Assembly: GCF_029201565.1 (NCBI RefSeq)
Contig: NZ_CP104002.1
Location: 761,001-825,000, forward strand
DNA: 64,000 nucleotides
Origin: Devosia sp. SD17-2
GTDB lineage: Bacteria; Pseudomonadota; Alphaproteobacteria; Rhizobiales; Devosiaceae
Reading direction: 5' to 3'
The notes below the pieces were generated by a model, which had not been told where the DNA came from, ran no database searches, and was given only the letters and a program-made list of their open reading frames with translations. Of this stretch, positions 28,334 through 36,522 are shown one piece after another. Both the position numbers and the translations under genes were made by a program. Every line of letters starts with the position of its first letter. Position 1 is the stretch's first letter.

Positions 28334-29164
28334 GTGAGAAAACTGAAACTTGCTCTCGTTTTGATGTGTTCCGTATTCCTCTCGCCAAATTTTGCGAATG
28401 CGCAGGGGCTTCTCGACGGCGTGCTCGGTGGCAGCGGCGGCGGTGGCCTGCTCGGCGGGCTCACCGGCGGGTCGGAAGGGGGGCTTCTTGGCGACGGTGG
28501 CGGCTTGTCGCTCGGCGGCGGTGGCTCAGGTCCCGTTGGTCTTGGCCTCCTCGGTGGCGACGGCAATCTGATCGATCTCAATGTCGGCGGTCCCAATGGC
28601 ATTGATGCCAGCGTGTCCCTGGGCGGCAGCCGCGGCCTGTTCGATGTCCAGGCTGGCGTCGGCGGACTGCTCGACGCCAATGTCAATATCGGCGGCCAGA
28701 ACGGGTTGATAGGCATCGACGTCGGATTGGGCGGCGGTGGTGGCGGAGGCGGCGGCTCCAGCGGCGGCGGTGGTTCGGGCGGCGGCGGCAACGGCGGAGG
28801 CGGTAATGGCGGCGGCGGTAGCGGCTGGATCAGCTCGGGCGGCTCGTTGAGCTCCGGCAGTGTTCCGGCGGGCCAGGCCTGCGGCGGGGTCAGCTCAAGC
28901 CAGTTGATCGGGCTCTTTGAGCAAACCCGCGTGCGGGGATGGAACAGGGCTTCGGATATCAGGCTGGTGCCGATCCGCGTCTGTCCGGAACTGAGTCGGC
29001 AGATTTCCCGCTGGCTCGCCGACAATCGCGATTATCACCGCATGATCAGCGCGGTAGAAGGCGATGCCCTGATCATCGCAGCCCTCAGCCGGAGCAAATA
29101 CCAGCCCGGCCATGTGCTCGGGGTCCAGCACAGCGGCAGCACGCTTACGGTCTACGTGTTCTGA
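28334..29164 (+). CDS. Glycine-rich exported protein
   Basis: 276 residues from a GTG with AGGAG eight bases before it. A signal peptide (KLKLALVLMCSVFLSPNFANA) is followed by repeated G-G-L-L-G-G and N-V-G-G-x-N-G-L-I/D-type units up to about residue 140, a poly-Gly tract with Ser (about 140-175), and a compact C-terminal domain of about 90 residues (GVSSSQLIGLFEQTR ... HSGSTLTVYVF). The repeats suggest an extended surface or matrix protein. The function is unknown. It could relate to the exopolysaccharide genes to its right, but only proximity supports that. Confidence 0.75.
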   Translation: MRKLKLALVLMCSVFLSPNFANAQGLLDGVLGGSGGGGLLGGLTGGSEGGLLGDGGGLSLGGGGSGPVGLGLLGGDGNLIDLNVGGPNGIDASVSLGGSRGLFDVQAGVGGLLDANVNIGGQNGLIGIDVGLGGGGGGGGGSSGGGGSGGGGNGGGGNGGGGSGWISSGGSLSSGSVPAGQACGGVSSSQLIGLFEQTRVRGWNRASDIRLVPIRVCPELSRQISRWLADNRDYHRMISAVEGDALIIAALSRSKYQPGHVLGVQHSGSTLTVYVF

Positions 29165-29207
29165 CCTGCCCCCCGGTCAGGCCGTTGGTCTGATCTTGGA
29201 GGAGGGG

Positions 29208-29933
29208 TCAGACCCGGTCGAAATTGGACGGCAGGATGATCATGTCGCGGATGGTGACACTGCGGCGCCGGCTCAGCATGAAGACAATGGCCTCGGCCAC
29301 GTCTTCGGGTTCGATCAAGCCGCCGGTTTCCCGGGCCTTGCGCAGATTCTCTTCTGGCCAGTCGGCGAGAAGAGCCGACACAACGGGGCCGGGCGAAATC
29401 TGGCCGACGCGCACGCCATGCGGGATCATCTGCCGACGCATGCCCTGCACGAAACTGGTGATCGCCCATTTCGAGCCCGAATAGACGGGCTCCCAATAGG
29501 TCGGGAAATGCCCGGCCACCGAGCAGGTGACGATAATGTCGCCGGTCTTGCGCCCGATCATGTGGGGCAGCACGGCATGGACGTTTTTCATCACCGCATT
29601 GACGTTGAGATTGAGCATGCGATCGATGGCTTCGGGCGTCGTCTCGGTGAGGTCGCCGCCGATATAGATGCCGGCATTGCAATGGAGGATGTCGATATGC
29701 CCTATCTTTTCAAGGATATCCGGCACCATCGCGTTGCAGCTTTCGGGCTCCAGCAGGTCCGTCACCTGGGCAATGGCCTTGTCGCCGAGTTCCGCCGTCA
29801 GCGCGGCGAGCGCCGTGGCATTGCGGTCCACCAGAACCACTGTTGCGCCCTCGGCGAGAAGAGCCCTGGTGGTCGCAAGGCCGATCCCCGATGCGGCGCC
29901 GGTCACGACCGCTATTTTTCCGTCCATAGACAA
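29208..29933 (-). CDS. Short-chain dehydrogenase/reductase
   Basis: 241 residues of the classical SDR type. The NAD(P) motif is TGAASGIG (11-18), NAG is at about 89-91, and the catalytic residues are the Ser in VTCSVAGH and Tyr/Lys in YSGSK. QISPGPVVSALLADWP is the usual C-terminal segment. A DRNA acidic residue after strand 2 suggests NAD preference. The substrate cannot be told. It points away from the cellulose operon and does not belong to it. Confidence 0.87.
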   Translation of the reverse strand: MSMDGKIAVVTGAASGIGLATTRALLAEGATVVLVDRNATALAALTAELGDKAIAQVTDLLEPESCNAMVPDILEKIGHIDILHCNAGIYIGGDLTETTPEAIDRMLNLNVNAVMKNVHAVLPHMIGRKTGDIIVTCSVAGHFPTYWEPVYSGSKWAITSFVQGMRRQMIPHGVRVGQISPGPVVSALLADWPEENLRKARETGGLIEPEDVAEAIVFMLSRRRSVTIRDMIILPSNFDRV

Positions 29934-30072
29934 AGTCTTCCTCCCCGTTGGTCCTCAAGGGGGCTCCCCCGGGCGCGTGGTTTCAAGCGCCCATCCCCTC
30001 TTGTCCGATCACAATGTTTGGCGGCCTTGCATTTTGCAATCGCGCGCAGCATGCTGTTAACGGCGGATTAAC

Positions 30073-30098
30073 AGTCTTCCCTGATGTTCGGGGAGACT
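30073..30098 (+). promoter_or_regulatory. Hairpin in the bcsN leader
   Basis: AGTCTTCCC pairs with GGGGAGACT around an 8-base loop (TGATGTTC), one G-T pair included. It lies 100-130 bases before bcsN and has no T-run, so it is more likely an RNA or operator element than a terminator. Confidence 0.4.
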
Positions 30099-30198
30099 CC
30101 AAGGGCCGCAAGCCTTTGTTAATACAAGCGCAAAGGGCGAAATCCTGTCTGATACCTCAGTCCATTCGCCAAGTGTCCGACAGTGGGCCCGTAACGCC

Positions 30199-31068
30199 TT
30201 GGCCACGCTTGCGCTCGCAACCCTTCTTGGCGCCTGCTCGACCACCAGTGATGGCCCGGTCAGCGAAGCGCGGATCATCACGCCTGCCGATGCGCTCATC
30301 ATTCCCCCGCCGGGCGGTCCTGCCATCGTCAATGTGGCGTCCACGACCTTTCCCAATGCGGTGCGGCAGGACATCTCGCTGGCAACCGATGCCCGCACGC
30401 CGGGCGAAAACAAGATCAGCATCGTGCGCTTTACCGCCAAGGGTGGCGATGGCAGCGACGCGCGCCTGCGCGACATTCCCTTCACCCAGGTCAACCTGAC
30501 CCAGGAAGCCCTGACAGCCTGGCCCGGGACCGGCATGGCGGTCTCGCCCTATTTCGTGCAGAACGCCTATGGCCCCTTCGGCTACGCCATCGGCAAACCG
30601 CCCACAGGCGATACCTGTATCTATGCCTGGCAGCGCATCAGCCCCACGCTGAAGCCATCCGGAGCGGTCGATCGCGGCACCATCAATATCCGCCTCCAGC
30701 TCTGCCGCCGGGGCGCCAGCGAGCAGAGCCTGCTCGAAATCATGTATAAGCTGCGGCTCAACGTAGCCGTCTTCCCGCCCAATGCCGCCCCGGCCATCAT
30801 CGGAAGCATCGGCAACCAGATCCGGCCCATTGGTGCAGCTGGCTTCAGCGAGGTCATTCCCTCCGCTCCTGCGCCGGTCGTGCGCCGGGCGCAGACGGTG
30901 ACTGCCGCGCCGACGCCCACTGCGACGCCGGTCGCGATACCCACCCCGCCGATCGGCGCCCCGATCGTGCCGTCCCCGACCGGCACGACCACCGGGACAG
31001 GCCCCACTGTTCCCCGCCCACCATCAGGCACGGTGAATATTCCCTCGCCGCCTAGCACCGGCAACTAG
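30199..31068 (+). CDS. bcsN: Cellulose biosynthesis protein BcsN
   Basis: 289 residues from the TTG at 30199. The core (GPAIVNVASTTFPNAVRQDISLAT, RFTAKGG, the TCIYAWQRI Cys) matches BcsN (PF17038), a lipoprotein-like component found with the bcs genes of Agrobacterium-type operons. LLGAC is a lipobox. A Pro/Thr-rich tail ends the protein. The TTG start leaves no positive charge before the hydrophobic core; the open frame extends upstream to 30085 and would supply Arg residues (SVRQWARNALA), so the true start may be a rarer codon such as CTG at 30145, which has AAAGGG before it. Confidence 0.82.
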   Translation: MATLALATLLGACSTTSDGPVSEARIITPADALIIPPPGGPAIVNVASTTFPNAVRQDISLATDARTPGENKISIVRFTAKGGDGSDARLRDIPFTQVNLTQEALTAWPGTGMAVSPYFVQNAYGPFGYAIGKPPTGDTCIYAWQRISPTLKPSGAVDRGTINIRLQLCRRGASEQSLLEIMYKLRLNVAVFPPNAAPAIIGSIGNQIRPIGAAGFSEVIPSAPAPVVRRAQTVTAAPTPTATPVAIPTPPIGAPIVPSPTGTTTGTGPTVPRPPSGTVNIPSPPSTGN

Positions 31069-31086
31069 TCCGGCACAGGAGCGACC

Positions 31087-33258
31087 ATGTCCAAACCACT
31101 GACCATCTTCATCTGGCTGGTCATGGCTCTCGCCATGCTTGTCATCATCACCATACCGGTGAGCCTGCAGGTTCACCTGGTCATGGCGGTCTTGTTCCTG
31201 CTGTTCATGGCAGTGATCAAGCTGTTGCGGCTCGACGGCAACTGGCGACTGCTGCTTTTGACCTTCGGCACGGTTATCGTGCTGCGCTACGCGTTCTGGC
31301 GCACCACCAGCACCATTCCGCCGATCGACCAATGGGCCGACTTTATCCCCGGGCTCATCCTCTACCTGGCAGAGATGTACTGCATTCTCATGCTGTTCCT
31401 CAGCCTGTTCGTGGTTGTGCGGCCCATTCCGCCGCGCCCGTCCGTTCGGCTGCGTCCGGATGATCCGGTCCCGTTCGTCGACGTGTTCATCCCCACCTAC
31501 AACGAGGACTATGACCTCCTGGCCGGCACGCTTGCCGCCGCCAAAGGCATGGATTACCCGGTCGACCGGTTCAAGGTCTGGCTGCTCGACGATGGCGCCA
31601 CCGAGGCCAAGCGCAACAGCTCCGATCCCGATGCTGCTGTCGAAGCGCAGGAGCGATACGACCAGCTGCGCCAGCTCTGCGACGAACTGGGCTGCCACTA
31701 CCTGACCCGCGCCCGCAACGAGCACGCCAAGGCTGGCAATCTCAATAATGGCCTTGCGCACTCCTCCGGCGAATTTGTCGCCGTGTTCGACGCCGACCAT
31801 GCGCCGGCCCGGGATTTCCTCCAGGAAACCGTTCCCTATTTCGCTGGGGATCATCGCCTCTTCCTCGTGCAGACCCCGCACTTCTTCCTCAATCCCGATC
31901 CGGTGGAGCGCAATCTGCGTACCTTCGAGGTCATGCCGTCTGAAAACGAGATGTTCTACGGCATCATCCAGCGCGGGCTCGATCGCTGGAACGCGGCCTT
32001 CTTCTGTGGCTCGGCGGCGCTCCTGCGGCGCGAAGCCCTCGAAGTAACCAATGGCTTTGCCGGCCGGAGCATCACCGAAGACTGCGAGACGGCGCTCGAG
32101 CTGCACAGCCGCGGCTGGAACTCGATCTATGTCGACCGACCGCTGGTAGCGGGCCTCCAGCCAGCGACCTTCTCGAGCTTCATCGGCCAGCGCAGCCGCT
32201 GGGCGCAGGGCATGATGCAGATCATGCTGTTCAGCTTTCCGCTGTTCAAGCCGGGCCTGCGGCTGGCGCAGCGACTGGCCTATCTCTCCTCGACGATGTT
32301 CTGGCTTTTCCCGCTGCCGCGCATCATCTTCCTCTTCGCACCGCTGTTTTATCTCTTCTTCGACCTGCAGATCTTCACCGCTTCAGGCGGCGAGTTCGCG
32401 GCCTATACACTGACCTATTTCTTCGCGAACCTCGTGATGCAGAACTCGCTGTTCGGGCGCTGGCGCTGGCCGTGGATTTCCGAGCTCTACGAATATATCC
32501 AGTCGGTGCACCTTCTGGGCGCGATCCTGTCGGTGCTGCGCAACCCGTCCAAGCCGACGTTTAACGTGACGGCCAAGGACGAAAGCGTCGACACGTCGCG
32601 CCTGTCCGAACTGGCACGCCCGTTCTACCTGATCTTCCTCTTGCTCGTGATCACCGTCGGCATGACCGTCTTCAAGATCTTCAACGAGCCCTATCAGGCC
32701 GAAATCACCATGGTGGTGGGCGGCTGGAACCTCTTCAACCTGATCCTGGCCGGTTGTGCATTGGGCGTGGTTTCGGAGCGCCGCGAAGTGCGCGCCAGCC
32801 GCCGCGTCGCTGTGGAACGCCGTTGCGAAGTCCAGGGTGCCGATGGCACCTGGTCGAAGGGCACCATTGTCAATGTGTCGAGCGGTGGCCTCGCCCTGCG
32901 CCTGCCTGCAGGACCGCTCGGGCTTGCACGCGGCGCACCGACCGCGATCCGCTTTACCCCGCTGTCCGATACCGGCGGCAATGAGATGTCGGTCGTCGTG
33001 CGCTCCACCGGTTCGGAAGGGAAGGGCGCCATGCTCGGCTGCCGCTTCACGCCCCAGCGCGGCCAGGACTATCGCCTTATCGCCGATCTGCTCTACGCCA
33101 ACTCCGCCACCTGGGCGCAGCGCCAGAAGTCGCGGCAGGTCAATATCGGCATCCTGCGCGGCACGGCACGCTTCCTCGGCCAGGCGCTCTATCAAACCGG
33201 ACGCGGGCTTGGCTATCTCCTGCGCTTTGGCTCCAAGCGGAGTGGCGCCCATGATTGA
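31087..33258 (+). CDS. bcsA: Cellulose synthase catalytic subunit
   Basis: A 723-residue GT2 glycosyltransferase. N-terminal helices are followed by the catalytic domain with IPTYNED (about 135), LLDDG (about 168), FDADHAP (about 234), TEDCE (about 332) and QRSRW (368-372), the D,D,D,Q-x-x-R-W set. More helices and a PilZ domain follow (RRxxVERR about 571 and NVSSGG), which binds cyclic di-GMP and opens the gate. BcsA uses UDP-glucose to build beta-1,4-glucan and exports it. It starts 18 bases after bcsN and overlaps bcsB by eight bases. Confidence 0.96.
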   Translation: MSKPLTIFIWLVMALAMLVIITIPVSLQVHLVMAVLFLLFMAVIKLLRLDGNWRLLLLTFGTVIVLRYAFWRTTSTIPPIDQWADFIPGLILYLAEMYCILMLFLSLFVVVRPIPPRPSVRLRPDDPVPFVDVFIPTYNEDYDLLAGTLAAAKGMDYPVDRFKVWLLDDGATEAKRNSSDPDAAVEAQERYDQLRQLCDELGCHYLTRARNEHAKAGNLNNGLAHSSGEFVAVFDADHAPARDFLQETVPYFAGDHRLFLVQTPHFFLNPDPVERNLRTFEVMPSENEMFYGIIQRGLDRWNAAFFCGSAALLRREALEVTNGFAGRSITEDCETALELHSRGWNSIYVDRPLVAGLQPATFSSFIGQRSRWAQGMMQIMLFSFPLFKPGLRLAQRLAYLSSTMFWLFPLPRIIFLFAPLFYLFFDLQIFTASGGEFAAYTLTYFFANLVMQNSLFGRWRWPWISELYEYIQSVHLLGAILSVLRNPSKPTFNVTAKDESVDTSRLSELARPFYLIFLLLVITVGMTVFKIFNEPYQAEITMVVGGWNLFNLILAGCALGVVSERREVRASRRVAVERRCEVQGADGTWSKGTIVNVSSGGLALRLPAGPLGLARGAPTAIRFTPLSDTGGNEMSVVVRSTGSEGKGAMLGCRFTPQRGQDYRLIADLLYANSATWAQRQKSRQVNIGILRGTARFLGQALYQTGRGLGYLLRFGSKRSGAHD

Positions 33259-35482
33259 TCGTACCCTGCTCGCCGGCTTGTTGCTCTCTGTTGCCATGGT
33301 GCCCGCCCTGGCCCAGCCTGCGCCGTTCGACATGACGCCCGAAAGTGGCCTCGTTCCGCCCGCGCCGATCCCGACCGTCCCCGTGCCGGTAGAAGTCGCT
33401 CCCGAACCGGCCCCGGCCGTCCACACGCGCTATCTCCTGCCCACGCCCAGCGTGCGCCTCGCCGGCGAAGAGAGCCGCCACGCCATCGTCTTCTATCTGA
33501 CCCAGGCCGAAGCCGAGAGCGCAGCGCGGCTGAGCCTGAGCTATCTCAACGCCGTGATGGTGGCACCGGAGTTCTCGAGCCTCGGCTTTTCCATCAACCA
33601 GACCTCGGTGTCCCGTACGCCGATCGCCGCCTCCTCGGCCCGGAGCGCGGTCAGCGTCGGCATTCCCGCAGGCCTCTTGCGGCCCGGCCCCAATATCCTC
33701 GAGATCCACGCCTCCCAGCGGCATCGGACGGACTGCACCATTCAGTCCACCTATGAACTCTGGACCGACCTGACCTCCGACGGCCTGCAACTTCATTTCG
33801 ACAGTCCCGAGATTGCCGGCATCAGCCAGCTGGCCGATCTCGCCGCGGTCGGCGTTGGTGTTGATGGCCACACTCGGCTCCGAGTGCTGGCCGGTGACCT
33901 CGGCGATGCACAGACCATGAGCGCGGCGCTCCGGCTGATCCAGCAGATGGCGATTGCCCTGCGCGTGGCCGATCCGCGGATCGAGATTGTCGATGCGCTT
34001 TCTGCCACGGCTGAGCCCGGTGTGCTCGACGTCGTCATCGGCACGGCCCAATCCCTGCCGGCCGAATTGGCTGAGATGAGTGGCGCGGCCGCCTCAGGGC
34101 CTCTGGTTACCATGGCTTCTCTGGCGAGCGGCGCGCCGACCCTGGTCCTGTCCGGCCCCGACTGGGCAAGCATCGCCCGCAGCGGGAATGATCTTGTTGC
34201 CGCCGCACCGGCCTCGTCCTCCCGTCCGCGCGTCGATCTCGGCTATCCCGTGCCGCTGATGGAAGGCGGCTCGGCGATCGAGCTGGCGGCGCTCGGCGCC
34301 AATACGGTCGAGTTCAACGGACGGCGCTTTACCACGCGCTTCCAGTTCGAACTGCCGCCCGATTTCTACTCCTATCGCTATGGCAATGCCGAGCTGGCGC
34401 TCGACGCCGCCTATTCGTCCGACGTTCAGCCGGGCAGCGAAATCGACATCTACACCAATGGCCAGATCGCCTCGGCCACGCCGTTGCTGCAGACCGACGG
34501 CGGGCTGTTGCGCAACACGATCATCCGCGTGCCGATGACCAATCTGCGTCCCGGCCGCAACGAGGTCGATATCGCGGTCAATCTGAACACGACCTCGGAT
34601 CAGGCGTGCCCGGTCGGCTGGACCGGCGACGCCCCGACGCGTTTTGTCTTTTCCGGCAGCTCGAAACTGCGTCTGTCCGAATATGCCCGGGCCGCGGCGC
34701 TGCCCGACCTGCGCCTGCTTACCGGCGCCGCCTGGCCCTATGTGCTGGACGAAGACGTACCGATAGCTGTGGGGCAGGACACGGAGTCCGAAACGGCGGC
34801 CCTGACGCTGGCAGCGCGCCTCGCTACTGCCTCGGGCAAAATCACGCCGCTGACGGTCACCTCCGATACCCAGCTGGCGGCTGACCGCAATGTGCTGGTG
34901 GTCAAGCCTGTCGCCTCCATCACCGGCGACATCCTCGCCCGCACGGGTCTCTCCGATGGACGCGCGGGCGGCATCGGGCGAGATGCTTCCGTGCTCGACC
35001 AGTTTGCCTCCGAAACCATTGCCCGCCCCTTGCCGGGGGCACTCGACTGGTTCCTCGACCGGGTTGGCCTCCAGATCGACGATCTGCGCGTCCTGCCGGA
35101 GCGGGATCAGGCCGTGGGGATCAATAATTCGGTCGTTCTGGCTCAGGCTCGCCAGTCTGAAGGCGGGATCTGGACCGTTCTCACCGCAGCCGATGGCCCG
35201 CGCCTCGTATCGGGGATCAACCAGCTGGTCGAGACCCGCCACTGGCGCGAGATCAATGGACGAGCCAGTACCATTGCCCCGACCGACGAGACGATCACGG
35301 CAACTTCGGCTGCCAATCCCGTGCTCGACGTCACATCCTTCTCGCTGACCAATCTGCGGCTCGTCGCTGCAAATTGGTTCTCCGCCAACATTTTGATGTT
35401 CACCGCACTGATTACGGCCGCGTGCGTTCTGCTGATGATCGCGACATCTCTCATGCTCAAACAGCTCGGACGCAGGCAATGA
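33251..35482 (+). CDS. bcsB: Cellulose synthase periplasmic subunit BcsB
   Basis: 743 residues from the ATG at 33251, which gives a good signal peptide (TLLAGLLLSVAMVPALAQP). Carbohydrate-binding and flavodoxin-like periplasmic domains follow (QRHRTDCTIQSTYELWTDLT is a typical BcsB block), and a C-terminal membrane anchor (NILMFTALITAACVLLMIAT) joins it to BcsA. BcsB guides the glucan through the periplasm. The frame stays open upstream inside bcsA but lacks a start signal there. It overlaps bcsZ by four bases. Confidence 0.93.
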   Translation: MIDRTLLAGLLLSVAMVPALAQPAPFDMTPESGLVPPAPIPTVPVPVEVAPEPAPAVHTRYLLPTPSVRLAGEESRHAIVFYLTQAEAESAARLSLSYLNAVMVAPEFSSLGFSINQTSVSRTPIAASSARSAVSVGIPAGLLRPGPNILEIHASQRHRTDCTIQSTYELWTDLTSDGLQLHFDSPEIAGISQLADLAAVGVGVDGHTRLRVLAGDLGDAQTMSAALRLIQQMAIALRVADPRIEIVDALSATAEPGVLDVVIGTAQSLPAELAEMSGAAASGPLVTMASLASGAPTLVLSGPDWASIARSGNDLVAAAPASSSRPRVDLGYPVPLMEGGSAIELAALGANTVEFNGRRFTTRFQFELPPDFYSYRYGNAELALDAAYSSDVQPGSEIDIYTNGQIASATPLLQTDGGLLRNTIIRVPMTNLRPGRNEVDIAVNLNTTSDQACPVGWTGDAPTRFVFSGSSKLRLSEYARAAALPDLRLLTGAAWPYVLDEDVPIAVGQDTESETAALTLAARLATASGKITPLTVTSDTQLAADRNVLVVKPVASITGDILARTGLSDGRAGGIGRDASVLDQFASETIARPLPGALDWFLDRVGLQIDDLRVLPERDQAVGINNSVVLAQARQSEGGIWTVLTAADGPRLVSGINQLVETRHWREINGRASTIAPTDETITATSAANPVLDVTSFSLTNLRLVAANWFSANILMFTALITAACVLLMIATSLMLKQLGRRQ

Positions 35483-36522
35483 CATCGAACATCTGGGGAG
35501 CGGCCCTTGCGGCCATGCTCATGATCCAGCCCGCAACGGCCGCCTCAACCATACTCGCCGAAGAATGGGACAGCTACCGCACCGCCTATATCAGCGAGGC
35601 TGGGCGGATCGTGGACTATGCCAATAACAGCATCAGCCACAGCGAAGGGCAGGGCTATGGCCTCATCCTTTCCGTGCTGGCGGGCGATCGGGCGACATTC
35701 GAGCGCGTCTGGGAGTTCACCGAGACCGAGCTCATGGTCCGCGACGACGGCCTTGCCGCGTGGCGCTGGGAGCCGGAGGCCGATCCCAGGGTGACCGATC
35801 CCAACAACGCCACCGATGGCGACATGCTGATCGCCTATGGCCTGGTTCTGGCGGGTCACGCCTGGAACGAACAGGCCTATCTTGATCGAGCCACCAGCAT
35901 GGTCCGCACCATCGGTCATGATCTGCTGACCGCAGTGCAGGACAGGCCGGTGATCCTCCCCGGCGCTGTCGGCTTTGTCAGCGAAGAGACCGGCGCCGTC
36001 GTCCTCAACCCCTCCTATTGGGTGTTCGAGACCATCCCGGTCTTTGCCCAGCTCGACCCGACCATCAACTGGAATGCGGTCACCGAGAGCGGTCTCGATA
36101 TCCTGGCGCGCGCCGCCGAAACCCGCACGGGCATTCCGGCCGACTGGGTCGTGCTCGAGGGCGACACACTTGTGCCGGCTGAAAACTTTCCGCCGGAATT
36201 CGGCTATAATGGCATCCGCATCCCGCTCTATCTGATGCGCGCCGGGCTCGATCCCTCCTATCTTGAGCCGTTTCTTGCCAATTCCGACGCCTCGGGCCTG
36301 CGCAAGATCGATGTGGTGACCGGCGCTGTGCTCGAACCCATTTCCGAGCCCGGCTATCGCCTCATCGAGGCGAGCATGAAATGCACGCTGACCAATCAAC
36401 CCATCCCCGCCGAACTGGCCCAGATGCAGGCAACCAGCTATTATGCGGCGACGCTGCAATTGCTGCTGCTCGACCATCTGCGGCGAGAGCGGCCTGATTG
36501 CCTCGAGAAAGGCCCCCTCTGA
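35479..36522 (+). CDS. bcsZ: Periplasmic endo-1,4-beta-glucanase BcsZ (GH8)
   Basis: 347 residues with a signal peptide (GAALAAMLMIQPATAA). Glycoside hydrolase family 8 motifs are present: the acid Glu56 in SHSEGQGYG and Asp113/Asp115 in NNATDGD. The enzyme trims cellulose during export and is needed for orderly fibril formation in several species. It overlaps bcsB at its start (ATGA) and the TPR gene at its end (TGATG). Confidence 0.92.
   Translation: MTSNIWGAALAAMLMIQPATAASTILAEEWDSYRTAYISEAGRIVDYANNSISHSEGQGYGLILSVLAGDRATFERVWEFTETELMVRDDGLAAWRWEPEADPRVTDPNNATDGDMLIAYGLVLAGHAWNEQAYLDRATSMVRTIGHDLLTAVQDRPVILPGAVGFVSEETGAVVLNPSYWVFETIPVFAQLDPTINWNAVTESGLDILARAAETRTGIPADWVVLEGDTLVPAENFPPEFGYNGIRIPLYLMRAGLDPSYLEPFLANSDASGLRKIDVVTGAVLEPISEPGYRLIEASMKCTLTNQPIPAELAQMQATSYYAATLQLLLLDHLRRERPDCLEKGPL

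Noticed and set aside
28740..28830. Repetitive G-rich stretch, checked as a possible repeat array
   Set aside because: It encodes Gly/Ser repeats in the exported protein and has no spacer structure.
32756..33250. Upstream extension of bcsB inside bcsA
   Set aside because: The frame is open, but the ATG at 33251 gives the signal peptide; the earlier part is Arg/Ser-rich shadow of the PilZ region.
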